Source: Paralimibaculum aggregatum
GTDB lineage: Bacteria; Pseudomonadota; Alphaproteobacteria; Rhodobacterales; Rhodobacteraceae
Assembly (NCBI RefSeq): GCF_030270585.1
Contig: NZ_BSYI01000036.1
Span: 1 to 55,162, forward strand
Length of the DNA stretch: 55,162 bases
Reading direction: 5' to 3'
Shown: positions 37,811 through 47,541 of the stretch, piece after piece
Layout of the letters: every line of letters starts with the position of its first letter
How positions within the stretch are numbered: position 1 is the first letter of the stretch
Program-made: the position numbers and the translations under genes
Notes under the pieces: generated by a model
Database searches by the model: none
What the model saw: the letters and a program-made list of their open reading frames with translations, nothing else
Told to the model about the DNA's origin: nothing

Positions 37811-40800
37811 CTACTCGGTCGGCCCGAGCTGGTCGAGGAAATCCTGCCGCGGCTTCGCTGCCTTGCGGCTGAACACCCCGCGCAGGATCCCCGGCATCAG
37901 CACCGAGAGCGGGTTGACCTCCACCGAGGGATCGTCGAGCGAGCCGAAGACCTGGAAGGTCATCGCCAGGATCCCCTCCCCCTCGCCGCCGCTCAGCAGC
38001 GTGCCGAGCACCGGGATCTCGTCGAGCACGCCGGTGAGCGCATAGGCCGGCGAGATCACCCCGTGCAGGTCGAGCCGGCCCTCGGCCTCCTGCACCTCGC
38101 CCTCCACCTTGAGCGCCAGCGCCGGCGAGCGCGCGATCGAGGGCTCGAGCGCGATCACCCCGTCGGTATAGCTGAAGGGGATGTTGATGGTGTCGAAGAC
38201 GAGGCCGCTCTCCACCGCCTCGGCCGCTTCCGCGGCACCGCCCTCCACCAGGATCTCGCCGAAGGTCGCCGCCCGCTGCACGCGCATGTTGCGGATCTCG
38301 GCCTCGCCGCGCAGGTCCATGTCCTCGGCCGGCTTGAACACCGCATCGAGGATCAGGCTGCCGCCGCTGCCGCCCTGGAAGAGCCCGAGCGCCGAGAGCA
38401 GCCCGCCGGTGTCGTCGCTGGTCATGCGCACGGTGCCGGGCTCGCCGGCGCGGCGGGCATAGCGGGCGTGGAAGCGGCTGCGCCCGGCCGCCTCGCCGGA
38501 GAGCTCGAGCACGATGCGCCCCGCCTCGGTCTGGCTCAGCACCACGGCTGCCGGCGCGACATAGAGCGTGGGCGTGAGGTCGAGCCGGCCGATCCGCGCA
38601 TCGAGGCGCAGCGCCACCTGGCCCGAGCTGTCGGTATCGGCAGGGTCGTCGATGAAGTCGGAGAGATCGAGCCGCGGCCCCTCCACCGTGATGTCGTAGA
38701 CCCCCTCCGGCGTGCGCGTGACCCGGCCCGCGATGTCGAAGCGCTCGCCCATCGCCAGCCGGTCGATCCGCGCCTCGGCGAGCCGGCCCGCGGGGCCGAG
38801 CCGCGCGCTCCCGGCGAGATCGAGCCCCGGCGCGCTCAGCACCACCCGCTCGATATCGGTGGCCGCGCCGAGGCGCCCGGCGATCTCCAGCCGCCCGGGC
38901 CGTCCGGCCGGCTTGCTCCAGCGCAGCGGCGCGATGTCGAGCGCCGCCGGGCCGAGATCCAGCGTCGCGGTCAGCCGCATCGCATCGCCGACGCCGCTCA
39001 GCACCACCTCGGCCGGCGCGTTGCCGCCGGTGAATCCCGGCACCGAGAGCCCGCGGGCGCGCAGCAGCTTCGGCGTGAGCGCGCCGGCGAGCTGCAGATC
39101 GCGGCCCGGTTCGGCACCGTAGCGCTCCGCCCAGGCGATGCGCAGCGGCACGCCGTCGGCGGTCACCTGCCCGGAGAGGTCGAGCCGGCTGTCGGAGGCG
39201 GTCAGCTCCAGCGCCTGTGCCGTCACGTCGAGCCCGCCGCCGCCGAGATCGAGCGCCAGCGCGAGGTCGGAGAGCCGCGCCTCGGAGGCCACCTTCACGT
39301 CCTCGACCTTCAGCGAGGAGAGCAGCGGCAGGCCGAGCCGCGCGGTCACCTCGGCCCGGCCGTCCGGATCGCCGAGATCGAGCCCTAGCTTGGCGATGAG
39401 GCCGAGCGGCGGCTCGTCGATCAGGTCGAGCACCGCCCCCACCGGCCCGTCCGCCACCACCCGGATATCCGCCGGCGGCGCATCTCCGAGGATGTCGGAG
39501 AAGGTCAGCTGCGAGCCGGCGATGTCGAGCGCCGCATGGCCCGGCATCCGCACCTCGCCCCGCTCCAGCGCGAGATCGAAGCGCGAGAGGCCGAGATGCC
39601 CGGTGCCCCAGGCGTCCTCGATCGGCTGCATCTCGCCGAGATAGCGGCTCGTCACCTCCTCGAAGCGGAAATCGAGCGCGAACTGCGGCGTCTCGCCCAG
39701 CATGTCGAACTGCGCCACCAGCTCCGGAACGCGGCCCGAGATGATGTTCTCCATCACCCAGATCCGGGCATTGCCGCCGGTGCCGATGGGCCAGAGGCGC
39801 TTGAGATCCGGCACGCTGACATTCTGCCCGGTGGCGCGCATCCGCAGATGCCAGTCCTCGCCCTCGAGCGCGGCGCGCCCGGCGGCCGCGAGGGTCAGGT
39901 CGCCATCGGTCAGGTGCAGGTTGGCGAGCTCGATCTGCAGCGGCTCGAGCTGCACCCGCGCCAGCGCCTGCCCGCCGTCGAAGGCGACCGGCTCGGGAAA
40001 CAGCCCCGGCAGGTCCGCCGCCAGCCGCTCGACATAGATCTGCGCCGCCACCGCCTCGGCCGAGAGCGGGTCCGGCCCCTGCACCAGCACCTCGCCGGTG
40101 AGCTTCGCCTGCAGCGCGTCGCCGTCGATCTCGATGCCGGTGAAGGCGAGGGTGCGGAAGCCCTTCTCGGCGCGGAAGCCGATCCGCGCGAGGCGGAAGG
40201 GCTGGGCGTGGCGCGGCACGCCGAGCAGCCGGCCGTTGCGCGCCGAGATGCTGCCCTCGGCCGGGCCGAGCGTGCCGTCCGGCTGGATCGAGAGCCGCAT
40301 GCGCCCGTCGAGCGGCGCCTCGATCAGCCCGGCCCAGCTCAGCGAGCTCGCCTGCACCGCCAAGTGATTGGGCTGGAGCCCGTCGAAGCCGATGGCGAAC
40401 TCGGTGAGCCCGGTGCCGGCCTTGCGCGTTGCGGTGACCCGCAGGCGGGTCGGCGCGTCGGTGCGTTCGGTGACCGCGGCGCGCATCTTGGCGCGCGCGC
40501 CATAGGCGGTCTGGAAGATCTCGAGATCCGAGCCGCTGGTGCGCCAGACCTTGCCGCTGAGCGCATCCTGATAGATCAGGTCCGCCTGCAGCACCGCCAC
40601 GTAGTTGAGCCGCGACAGGATCGGCACCGGCTCGATATCGCCGACGAAGCCGCGGATGATCCGCGCCACGGCATCGGCGCCCGCGGGCTCGGCGGCCAGC
40701 AGCTCCTCGATCGCCGCCTCGGGGCCGGTCTCGGCGGCCGCGCCGGCCACCGCGTCGTCGATCAGCACGCCGGGGCCGCTGCCGAGGCCGAAGCGGATGC

Positions 40801-41242
40801 GCCCGTCGCGGTCGCGCAGCACCCGGGCCCGGGCGCCCGAGAGCACCATGCGCGTCGGCTGCAGCTTGCCCTGCACCAGATCGGCCAGGTGGAACCCGGC
40901 CGCGAGCCGCGGCGCCGAGAGCAGCACCGTGCCGTCCGGCGCATGCACCCGGACGCCGCCGAACTCGATGCCGGAGGGCGCGCCGCGGCTGCCGAGCCGC
41001 AGCGAGGCGCCGCCGATCTCGATCCGCGCGGTGTCGATGCTGGCGTTCACATAGGCCGCGGTCAGATGCGCCACCGGGTCGATCGCCAGCGGCCCCTGCA
41101 TAAGCCGCAGATAGAGCGTGACGGTGGCGATCACCACCAGCGCCGCCAGCCCCGCCACCACCTTGAGGCAGAGCCGCACGCCCCTGCGACAGGCGCCATA
41201 GACGCCGCCCGTCCGGGATACAGTCTCTCCGCCAAAGCCCAT
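37811..41242 (-). CDS. Large DUF3971/AsmA-like envelope protein
   Basis: 1143 residues. A basic N-terminus is followed by one transmembrane helix (about 27-47, VVAGLAALVVIATVTLYLRL), then a very long, beta-rich periplasmic region. DUF3971 occupies the middle and an AsmA-like domain the C-terminal third (GDAEIRNMRVQRAATFGEILVEGG type strands). Such proteins form hydrophobic grooves bridging inner and outer membranes and are linked to phospholipid transport (YhdP/TamB/AsmA group). The start at 41242 follows GGGGAC; an in-frame ATG at 41338 would reach into the bcp promoter region. It is convergent with gluQ (13-bp gap) and divergent from bcp. Confidence 0.85.
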   Translation of the reverse strand: MGFGGETVSRTGGVYGACRRGVRLCLKVVAGLAALVVIATVTLYLRLMQGPLAIDPVAHLTAAYVNASIDTARIEIGGASLRLGSRGAPSGIEFGGVRVHAPDGTVLLSAPRLAAGFHLADLVQGKLQPTRMVLSGARARVLRDRDGRIRFGLGSGPGVLIDDAVAGAAAETGPEAAIEELLAAEPAGADAVARIIRGFVGDIEPVPILSRLNYVAVLQADLIYQDALSGKVWRTSGSDLEIFQTAYGARAKMRAAVTERTDAPTRLRVTATRKAGTGLTEFAIGFDGLQPNHLAVQASSLSWAGLIEAPLDGRMRLSIQPDGTLGPAEGSISARNGRLLGVPRHAQPFRLARIGFRAEKGFRTLAFTGIEIDGDALQAKLTGEVLVQGPDPLSAEAVAAQIYVERLAADLPGLFPEPVAFDGGQALARVQLEPLQIELANLHLTDGDLTLAAAGRAALEGEDWHLRMRATGQNVSVPDLKRLWPIGTGGNARIWVMENIISGRVPELVAQFDMLGETPQFALDFRFEEVTSRYLGEMQPIEDAWGTGHLGLSRFDLALERGEVRMPGHAALDIAGSQLTFSDILGDAPPADIRVVADGPVGAVLDLIDEPPLGLIAKLGLDLGDPDGRAEVTARLGLPLLSSLKVEDVKVASEARLSDLALALDLGGGGLDVTAQALELTASDSRLDLSGQVTADGVPLRIAWAERYGAEPGRDLQLAGALTPKLLRARGLSVPGFTGGNAPAEVVLSGVGDAMRLTATLDLGPAALDIAPLRWSKPAGRPGRLEIAGRLGAATDIERVVLSAPGLDLAGSARLGPAGRLAEARIDRLAMGERFDIAGRVTRTPEGVYDITVEGPRLDLSDFIDDPADTDSSGQVALRLDARIGRLDLTPTLYVAPAAVVLSQTEAGRIVLELSGEAAGRSRFHARYARRAGEPGTVRMTSDDTGGLLSALGLFQGGSGGSLILDAVFKPAEDMDLRGEAEIRNMRVQRAATFGEILVEGGAAEAAEAVESGLVFDTINIPFSYTDGVIALEPSIARSPALALKVEGEVQEAEGRLDLHGVISPAYALTGVLDEIPVLGTLLSGGEGEGILAMTFQVFGSLDDPSVEVNPLSVLMPGILRGVFSRKAAKPRQDFLDQLGPTE

Positions 41243-41406
41243 GCCGTCGTCCCCGCGTACCGGGCGCCGCGACACCGCGCGCCGGCCGGCCCATCTTGCC
41301 GCCGCAGAACCCAGCCATAGCTTCTGTTGGCGAAACACCGTAAGCCACCATACGGCAGAGACGGCGTTTCCGTCGACCGCAACGCAAACTGACGAGACCG
41401 AACTTC

Positions 41407-41886
41407 ATGGATGCACATTCCCTCCCCCAGGCGGGCCAGCCCGCCCCGGCATTCTCGCTGCCCGGCAATGGCGGCACGACGCACGCCCTCGCCGAGCTCG
41501 AGGGCAAGCTGGTGGTGCTGTACTTCTACCCCAAGGCCGACACCTCCGGCTGCACCAAGCAGGCGCTCGGCTTCACCGAGAAGCTCGATGAATTCGCCGC
41601 CGTGGGCGCCGTCGTGCTCGGCGTCTCGAAGGACCCGGTGAAGAAGCTCGACAAGTTCGTCGAGAAGCACGAACTCGGCGTGACGCTGCTGTCCGACGAT
41701 GCCGGCGACCTCTGCGAGCGCTATGGCGTCTGGGTCGAGAAGAGCATGTATGGCCGGAAATACATGGGCATCGAGCGCTCGACCTTCCTGATCGGGCGCG
41801 ACGGCACGCTGCTGCAGGAATGGCGCAAGGTGAAGGTGCCGGGCCATGTTGAGAAGGTGCTCGAGGCGGTGAAGGCGGCCGGGTGA
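41407..41886 (+). CDS. bcp: Bacterioferritin-comigratory thiol peroxidase
   Basis: 159 residues, peroxiredoxin of the BCP/PrxQ group. It reduces hydrogen peroxide and organic peroxides using thioredoxin. The peroxidatic cysteine is Cys49 in YPKADTSGCTKQALGF; the usual proline (TPGCT) is replaced by serine. The resolving cysteine five residues later is absent, as in many 1-Cys members. The later Cys in DLCERYG is not a usual resolver. The next gene overlaps its stop (GTGA). Confidence 0.93.
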   Translation: MDAHSLPQAGQPAPAFSLPGNGGTTHALAELEGKLVVLYFYPKADTSGCTKQALGFTEKLDEFAAVGAVVLGVSKDPVKKLDKFVEKHELGVTLLSDDAGDLCERYGVWVEKSMYGRKYMGIERSTFLIGRDGTLLQEWRKVKVPGHVEKVLEAVKAAG

Positions 41887-42716
41887 GCACCGCTCCCGAT
41901 CCGCTCGCGGGAGGGCTGGCGGCGGCGGCCGCGCGGGTGCTCGGCACCGCCGATCCCTGGGAGAAGACGGCGACGAGCCGGGCGGCCGCGGCCGCCTGGT
42001 TCGCCGCCCGCGAGGCCGGGGAGACGCCGGAGATCGGCCGTGCCGCGCCGCCCGATTTCCCCGCCCGCCCGGAGCGCCCCGCGCTGCTCGACCCGCGCGC
42101 GGTGCCGCGCCGGCGCACCGGCACCCGCGCCGGCCGCGCCGCGCTGCTGCATGCCATCGCTCATATCGAGCTGAACGCGGTGGACCTGCACTGGGACATC
42201 GTCGCGCGGTTCTCCGACACCCGCCTGCCGACCGGCTTCTTCGACGACTGGGTGCGCGCGGCGGACGAGGAGTCCAAGCATTTCGGCCTGCTCTCGGACC
42301 GGCTGGAGGCGCATGAGACGCCCTATGGCGCCCTGCCCGCCCATGCCGGCATGTGGCGCTCTGCCGCGGCCACGGCGGCGGACCTGATGGGGCGCCTCGC
42401 GGTGGTGCCGATGGTGCTCGAGGCACGCGGCCTCGACGTCACGCCCGACATGATCGCGATGTTCGAGCGGGCCGGCGATGCCGAGAGCGTGGCGGCGCTG
42501 AAGGTGATTTATGCCGAGGAGGTCGGCCATGTCGCCTATGGCTCGAAATGGTTCCATTTCCTCTGCGGGCGGCACGATCTCGACCCCAAGGAAACCTTCC
42601 ACGGGCTGGTGCGGCGCTATTTCGACGGCGCCCTCAGGCCCCCCTTCAACGACGAGAAGCGCGCCGAGGCCGGCCTGCCGCTCGATTTCTACTGGCCCCT
42701 CGCCGATGCGCGCTGA
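41883..42716 (+). CDS. DUF455 ferritin-like diiron protein
   Basis: 277 residues from a GTG that overlaps the bcp stop by four bases. The four-helix ferritin-like core shows carboxylate/histidine motifs in HAIAHIELNAVDLHWD, DEESKHFGLL, VLEARGLDV and YAEEVGHVAYG, sufficient for a di-iron site. DUF455 proteins have no proven activity in bacteria; related enzymes are tRNA-modifying MiaE-like oxygenases. Translational coupling to a peroxidase hints at a role in oxidative or iron metabolism, but that is inference. Confidence 0.85.
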   Translation: MSTAPDPLAGGLAAAAARVLGTADPWEKTATSRAAAAAWFAAREAGETPEIGRAAPPDFPARPERPALLDPRAVPRRRTGTRAGRAALLHAIAHIELNAVDLHWDIVARFSDTRLPTGFFDDWVRAADEESKHFGLLSDRLEAHETPYGALPAHAGMWRSAAATAADLMGRLAVVPMVLEARGLDVTPDMIAMFERAGDAESVAALKVIYAEEVGHVAYGSKWFHFLCGRHDLDPKETFHGLVRRYFDGALRPPFNDEKRAEAGLPLDFYWPLADAR

Positions 42717-42884
42717 CCGCGCCAGCCGGGCGCGACGGCCCGCCGCCGCCGGACCATCTCCGGAGAAAATCATTGCCAACCTCGGCAGCCATGTCCTACA
42801 ACGTTGCGCGAAACACGCACGCCATAAAAAACTAAACTGTTGCGTGGGCGTCACTGTACGAGGGGCTGCTGGGGGTTTTCCGGG

Positions 42885-44240
42885 ATGTCGACTGCGATAG
42901 CGCGTGCGCTGAACGCTGCGATCGGACGGGTCCTGCCCGAACGTCAGATCTTTATCCGGACCGAGGCGAACTCGCGGTATCTGCTGCTGACGCCGATGGC
43001 GCAGGCCAGCTCGATCCTCGCGATTGCCGTCGGTCTGGCCTGGGGCGGGTTCGCCACCGTCAAGACCTTCGAGACCACCATGGAGGCGGAGCGCACAGCG
43101 CTCACCCGCGCCGCGGTGGAGCGGGCATGGGCCGCCCGGCTCGACGCCATCGACGCCGAGCGCGCCGGTCTCGAGCGTGAGATCGCCGCCCTGCGCGCGG
43201 ACCGCCAGGCCGCCGCCCGGGCGCTCGGCGAGGCCCAGGGCCGGCTCGTCGAGGCAACCGCGGCGCTGCGCGCCGCCGATGTCGAGCGCCGCGCGCTGAA
43301 ACGCGCCGTCGAGCGCATCCAGCTCGAGCGCAGCGATGCCGCCGAGCGCGTCGCCCAGCTCGAGGCCACGCTGCGCGAGACCCGGCTCTCGATGCTGAAG
43401 CAGGCCACCGATCCGCAGCCCGAGGCCGTGCCGGAGGACCTGCTCTCCGGCAGCATGATCACCAGCGCCATGGGCACCGTGATCGCCGAGCGCGACGAGG
43501 CGCTGGCCGAGATCGCCTCGCTGGACACCCAGATCGCCGATCTCACCGGCCAGATCGAGCACTGGCGCGACCACCAGGACAGCGTGCTCACCAAGCTCGA
43601 GACCGCCGCCCGCACCAGCCTCGAGGGGCTGACCACGGTGCTCGAGCGCGCCGATCTCGACATCGAGCGCATCCTCGCCACCACCCGCAGCGAGTACAGC
43701 GGCTCGGGCGGGCCGTTCGAGCCGCTCACCGAGGACGAGGCCGCCCGCCTCGACGGCGGCGAGGAGGACACCCGCATCGCCGCCCTGATGGGCGATCTGG
43801 AGCGCGCCAACCTGCTGCGCATCGCGGTCGACCGGCTGCCCTTCGGCCTGCCGGTGCACGGCGCGCGCTTCACCAGCGGCTTCGGCAAGCGGCGCGACCC
43901 GTTCCGGCGGCGCTGGTCGATGCACAAGGGGGTCGACTATGCCGCACCGGTCGGCACCCCGATCAACACCACCGCGGCGGGTCTGGTAAGCTTTGCGGGC
44001 CGCATGCGCGGCTATGGCAATATCGTGATCATTAAGCATGCCTTCGGCTATGAAACCCGGTATGCTCACCTGAAGCGCGCGCTGGTGAAAGCCGGCGACC
44101 GTGTGACACGTGGCGACCGGATCGCGCTCATGGGGAGCACGGGCCGCTCGAGCGGCAGTCATCTCCACTACGAGATCCGGATCGACGAGGATCCGATCAA
44201 CCCGAAGAAATTTATCGAGGCAACGCGAGATGTTCTCTAA
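42885..44240 (+). CDS. Membrane-anchored M23 peptidase with coiled coil
   Basis: 451 residues. A short cytoplasmic N-terminus (about 1-40, with a conserved-looking ERQIFIRTEANSRYLLLTP segment) precedes one transmembrane helix (about 46-66). A long coiled coil (about 70-200), a linker, and a LytM/M23 domain follow, with ligands H347 and D351 (MHKGVDYAAP) and the HLHYE motif (H426, H428). All catalytic residues are kept, so it should be an active endopeptidase. The gene overlaps the bactofilin gene by 11 bp. Coupled M23/bactofilin pairs (LmdC-BacA) are known in alphaproteobacteria, where the cytoplasmic tail binds the bactofilin polymer. Confidence 0.9.
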   Translation: MSTAIARALNAAIGRVLPERQIFIRTEANSRYLLLTPMAQASSILAIAVGLAWGGFATVKTFETTMEAERTALTRAAVERAWAARLDAIDAERAGLEREIAALRADRQAAARALGEAQGRLVEATAALRAADVERRALKRAVERIQLERSDAAERVAQLEATLRETRLSMLKQATDPQPEAVPEDLLSGSMITSAMGTVIAERDEALAEIASLDTQIADLTGQIEHWRDHQDSVLTKLETAARTSLEGLTTVLERADLDIERILATTRSEYSGSGGPFEPLTEDEAARLDGGEEDTRIAALMGDLERANLLRIAVDRLPFGLPVHGARFTSGFGKRRDPFRRRWSMHKGVDYAAPVGTPINTTAAGLVSFAGRMRGYGNIVIIKHAFGYETRYAHLKRALVKAGDRVTRGDRIALMGSTGRSSGSHLHYEIRIDEDPINPKKFIEATRDVL

Positions 44241-44838
44241 GAACAAGATCAGCGACACCGACACGCCATCCTCCACCACCAAGAGCGCAGCCTCCGGCCC
44301 GAAACCGTCCGGCGGGCCGGGCGCCACCGGCTCCATGGTGCCGGGCAGCACGCCGCCGCCGGCCACCACCGGCAGCCCGAGCAGCGCCCCGGCCCCCTCG
44401 CTGCCGGCGAAATCGAAGCCCTCGCCCTCGCTGCTGTCGAGCGACCTCACCGTGAAGGGCAATGTCAGCACCTCTGGCGACATCCAGATCGAGGGGACCA
44501 TCGAGGGCGATGTCCGCGCGCATCTGCTCACCGTCGGGGAGAGCGCGACGATTCGCGGCGAGGTGGTGGCCGACGACGTGGTGGTGAACGGCCGCGTCGT
44601 GGGGCGCCTGCGCGGGCTGAAGGTGCGGCTGACCTCGACCTCCAAGGTCGAGGGCGACATCGTGCACAAGTCGATCGCGATCGAGTCCGGCGCGCATTTC
44701 GAGGGCTCGGTGCAGCGTTCGGAGGACCCGCTCGGCGACGGCGCCGCGGGCGGCCGTCCGGTGCCGACCACTGCGGCGGAGAGCATCTCGGCCGTGGCCG
44801 CCGCCGGCGCCGGCCCGCTGGCCAAGACCGACAACTGA
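44230..44838 (+). CDS. Bactofilin
   Basis: 202 residues. The polymerising bactofilin (DUF583) beta-helix core runs from about residue 75 to 165 (LTVKGNVSTSGDIQIEGTIEGDV...ATIRGEVVADDVVVNGRVVGRLRG). It is flanked by a Ser/Pro/Gly-rich N-terminal tail and a short disordered C-tail. Bactofilins form nucleotide-free filaments on the inner membrane that localise wall enzymes. Start ATG 44230 lies inside the end of the M23 gene with GCGAG upstream, so translation is coupled. A stable hairpin follows. Confidence 0.93.
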   Translation: MFSKNKISDTDTPSSTTKSAASGPKPSGGPGATGSMVPGSTPPPATTGSPSSAPAPSLPAKSKPSPSLLSSDLTVKGNVSTSGDIQIEGTIEGDVRAHLLTVGESATIRGEVVADDVVVNGRVVGRLRGLKVRLTSTSKVEGDIVHKSIAIESGAHFEGSVQRSEDPLGDGAAGGRPVPTTAAESISAVAAAGAGPLAKTDN

Positions 44839-45207
44839 ACCGCCATGCCACCGCCGATCCTCGTCGCGCCGGGAGCCTCGCCTCCCGGCGCGCTGCGTTC
44901 GGGGGCGGCGCCTCTCCGGGGCAGCCGGGCGCCAGGGGCGCGGCCGGGTTGGCTGTCGTCGCGGTGTTCCTCGGGAGAGCGGGTCCGGATCGCTCGGGGA
45001 GCAACCGTGATCCGCGGCTCGGCATCGGCCGGCACGTTTTCAGGAGAGCGGCTTCACCAGCGATGAGCGGGATGACGGGCGGCCCAGGGCGCCGGGAGGC
45101 ATCTGCGCTGCGTGATGTGCCGCCGGGATGCGCGGACAGGCGCAATGCGGGTCAGGGACGTTCTGTCCTCCGAACGGCGATGTCGGACCTGGCGGCTCGC
45201 TGCCGGC
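44839..45207. other. Convergent intergenic region between bactofilin and ctrA
   Basis: 369 bp with no convincing gene. It starts with the hairpin at 44865-44892 and is otherwise GC-rich with no element core of the hairpin family. I looked for a small gene on each strand and found none with a ribosome site. Confidence 0.6.
44865..44892 (+). terminator. Hairpin after bactofilin
   Basis: CGCGCCGGGAG pairs perfectly with CTCCCGGCGCG (11 bp) around CCTCGC, 26 nt after the bactofilin stop. No T-run follows. Confidence 0.55.
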
Positions 45208-45921
45208 TCAGCCGGCCCGGCCGGTCTCCGCCGCCATCGGTGCGGCCACCGGATCGCGCAGCACGTAGCCGCGGCCCCAGACGGTCTCGATGTAGTTCTG
45301 CCCGCCGGTGGCGGAGGTGAGCTTCTTGCGCAGCTTGCAGATGAAGACGTCGATGATCTTCACCTCCGGCTCGTCCATGCCGCCATAGAGGTGGTTGAGG
45401 AACATCTCCTTGGTCAGCGTCGAGCCCTTGCGCAGCGAGAGCAGCTCGAGCATCTGGTATTCCTTGCCGGTCAGATGCACCGGATGGCCGTCCACCTCCA
45501 CGGTCTTGGCATCGAGGTTCACCGCCAGCTTGCCGGTATGGATGACCGACTGCGCATGGCCCTTGGAGCGGCGGACGATGGCATGGATCCGCGCGATCAG
45601 CTCGTCGCGGTCGAACGGCTTGGTGAGGTAGTCGTCGGCGCCGCAGCCGAATCCCTTGATCTTGTCCTCCGCCGCGTCGTGGCCGGAGAGAATCAGCGTC
45701 GGCGTCTCGACCTTGCCCATGCGCAGCCGGCGCAGCACGTCGTATCCGTCGATGTCGGGGAGGCTTAGATCGAGGATGATCAGGTCGTAGTCGTACAGCT
45801 TGGCCAGCTCCACCCCCTCCTCGCCGCTATCGGTGACGTAAGGGTTCAGCTCAGCCTTGCGCAGCATCAGCTCGATGCTGTCCGCCATAGACTGATCATC
45901 CTCGATCAGCAAAATTCGCAT
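45208..45921 (-). CDS. ctrA: Cell-cycle response regulator CtrA
   Basis: 237 residues. The receiver domain has the phosphoacceptor D51 ([10 protein letters not shown]), acidic pocket E7-D8-D9 and K102-region ([10 protein letters not shown]). An OmpR-type winged helix follows ([27 protein letters not shown]...[15 protein letters not shown]). In Rhodobacterales CtrA is not essential and drives motility, gene transfer agents and recombination genes. A TTAACC half-site upstream suggests autoregulation. The start has CGGAG upstream. The sciP gene lies immediately upstream on the same strand. Confidence 0.97.
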   Translation of the reverse strand: MRILLIEDDQSMADSIELMLRKAELNPYVTDSGEEGVELAKLYDYDLIILDLSLPDIDGYDVLRRLRMGKVETPTLILSGHDAAEDKIKGFGCGADDYLTKPFDRDELIARIHAIVRRSKGHAQSVIHTGKLAVNLDAKTVEVDGHPVHLTGKEYQMLELLSLRKGSTLTKEMFLNHLYGGMDEPEVKIIDVFICKLRKKLTSATGGQNYIETVWGRGYVLRDPVAAPMAAETGRAG

Positions 45922-45964
45922 TGTTCGCTCCGCAGCCCCATGAACTCTAACAGACGCACTGAAA

Positions 45965-45986
45965 GGTTAACACCGAGAAAGTAAAC
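45965..45986 (-). promoter_or_regulatory. TTAA-type CtrA half-site(s) in the ctrA promoter
   Basis: On the minus strand TTAACC (plus 45965-45970) stands 17 nt before TAGAGT, a plausible -10, so the TTAA overlaps the -35 position as in CtrA-dependent promoters. A second related GTTTAC lies at 45981-45986. The full TTAA-N7-TTAA consensus is not met. Confidence 0.45.
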
Positions 45987-46015
45987 GGGGGGTTACCGCG
46001 GGCGGGCAATCGGGG

Positions 46016-46294
46016 TCATTCTGATCTGGTGCGGCTCCGTCGGAGCTGGGTCACCCGCAGCCCGCGCATCCCGTAGGACGACAGCGCGGACCGCCAGCAG
46101 TCGAATTCTTCGTCGCTGATGGAATAGAGCCGGGCAGCTTCTTCCTGCGTGATCAGTCCGCCTTCTACGGCTGCCACCACCTTCGCCTTCCGGCGGGGGA
46201 CCCATCTTCGGGTCGTCGTTGGCGGCAGATCGGCCCTGGTCATCCGCTCCCCGTCGGGGCCGATGACGAATTGGACATCACACCTGTCTTCCAT
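46016..46294 (-). CDS. sciP: CtrA inhibitor SciP (DUF1153)
   Basis: 92 residues. DUF1153 is seen across VIGPDGERMTRADLPP, TTRRWVPRRKAKVVAAVEGGLITQEEAARLYSISDEEFDCW. In Caulobacter SciP is a helix-turn-helix protein that binds CtrA and blocks activation of its targets. The start ATG 46294 has AGGAG 4 nt upstream; the GTG one codon earlier is too close to the ribosome site. Same strand as ctrA with a 94-bp gap, and divergent from mnmA. Confidence 0.92.
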   Translation of the reverse strand: MEDRCDVQFVIGPDGERMTRADLPPTTTRRWVPRRKAKVVAAVEGGLITQEEAARLYSISDEEFDCWRSALSSYGMRGLRVTQLRRSRTRSE

Positions 46295-46389
46295 CACGCT
46301 CCTTCTCTGACTATGTCGTGGGCCTGAAGCTAGGCGCGCGACCTTAAGAGCCGATGAAAGCCGCCGCCCGATCGTGGAAAAACAGGACC

Positions 46390-47541
46390 ATGACGCAGAC
46401 GGAAACCATCGCGAGACCGCAGGCGGCGAACAGCCTCGGCCTGCCGAAACCGCCCGCGCAGACCCGCGTGGTGGTCGCGATGTCCGGCGGCGTGGACAGC
46501 TCGGTGGTGGCCGCCGAGCTCGCGGCCGAGGGCTATGACGTCGTCGGCATCACCCTGCAGCTCTACGACCACGGCGCCGCGCTCGCGAAGAAGGGCGCCT
46601 GCTGCGCCGGCCGCGACATCCACGATGCGCGCCGGGTCGCCGAGACCATGGGCTTCCCGCACTACGTGCTGGACTATGAAAGCCGGTTCCGCGAATCGGT
46701 GATCGAGGATTTCGCCGAGAGCTATCTCGCCGGCGCCACCCCGATCCCCTGCGTGCGCTGCAACCAGCGGGTCAAGTTCCGCGACCTTCTGGAGACCGCG
46801 CGCGAGCTCGAGGCGGACTGCCTCGCCACCGGCCATTACGTGCGCCGGCAGGACGGCCCGCAGGGGCCGGAGCTGCACCGGGCCGCCGATCCGGCGCGCG
46901 ACCAGAGCTATTTCCTCTTCGCCACCACGCCGGAGCAGCTCGGCTATCTGCGCTTCCCGCTCGGCGGGCTGGCCTCCAAGGCCGAGACCCGCGCGCTGGC
47001 GCAGAAGCACGGGCTGCCGGTGGCCGACAAGCCGGACAGCCAGGACATCTGCTTCGTGCCCGAGGGCGGCTATGCGGCGGTGATCGAGAAGCTGCGCCCG
47101 GGCGCCGCCGAGCCCGGCGAGATCGTCGATCGCGAGGGCCGCGCGCTCGGCCGCCACGAGGGCGTGATCCACTATACCATCGGCCAGCGCCGCGGGCTCG
47201 GGCTTGGCGGCGGCGAGCCGCTCTACGTGCTCAGGCTCGACCCGGAGCGGCGCCATGTGGTGGTCGGCCCGCGGTCGGCGCTGGCCACCCGCCGGGTGCC
47301 GGTGGCCGAGGTCAACTGGCTCGGCGACGGCGCCTTCGACGATGCCCCGGCGGGCGGCCACGAGGCGCTGGTCAGGATCCGCTCCACCCGGCCGCCGGCG
47401 CCGGCACGGATCCATCCCGCCGGGGACCGCGCCGAGGTCGAGCTGCTATCGCCGGAGGAAGGCGTCGCGCCCGGCCAGGCCTGCGTGTTCTACGCGCCGG
47501 AGGGCACCCGCGTGCTCGGCGGCGGCTGGATCACGCGGTGA
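46390..47541 (+). CDS. mnmA: tRNA 2-thiouridylase MnmA
   Basis: 383 residues. It thiolates U34 of tRNA Lys, Glu and Gln. The PP-loop SGGVDSS is at 32-38, the catalytic Cys121 in PIPCVRCN and the second active cysteine at about 221 in [11 protein letters not shown] 25-residue N-terminal extension precedes the PP-loop domain. The start at 46390 follows AGGACC. It overlaps exoD by four bases. Confidence 0.96.
   Translation: MTQTETIARPQAANSLGLPKPPAQTRVVVAMSGGVDSSVVAAELAAEGYDVVGITLQLYDHGAALAKKGACCAGRDIHDARRVAETMGFPHYVLDYESRFRESVIEDFAESYLAGATPIPCVRCNQRVKFRDLLETARELEADCLATGHYVRRQDGPQGPELHRAADPARDQSYFLFATTPEQLGYLRFPLGGLASKAETRALAQKHGLPVADKPDSQDICFVPEGGYAAVIEKLRPGAAEPGEIVDREGRALGRHEGVIHYTIGQRRGLGLGGGEPLYVLRLDPERRHVVVGPRSALATRRVPVAEVNWLGDGAFDDAPAGGHEALVRIRSTRPPAPARIHPAGDRAEVELLSPEEGVAPGQACVFYAPEGTRVLGGGWITR

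Noticed and set aside
37671-41507. Long minus-strand frame antisense to gluQ and in another frame of the AsmA-like gene
   Set aside because: Low-complexity Arg/Ala/Gly translation. The neighbouring frame has the membrane helix and DUF3971/AsmA-like sequence.
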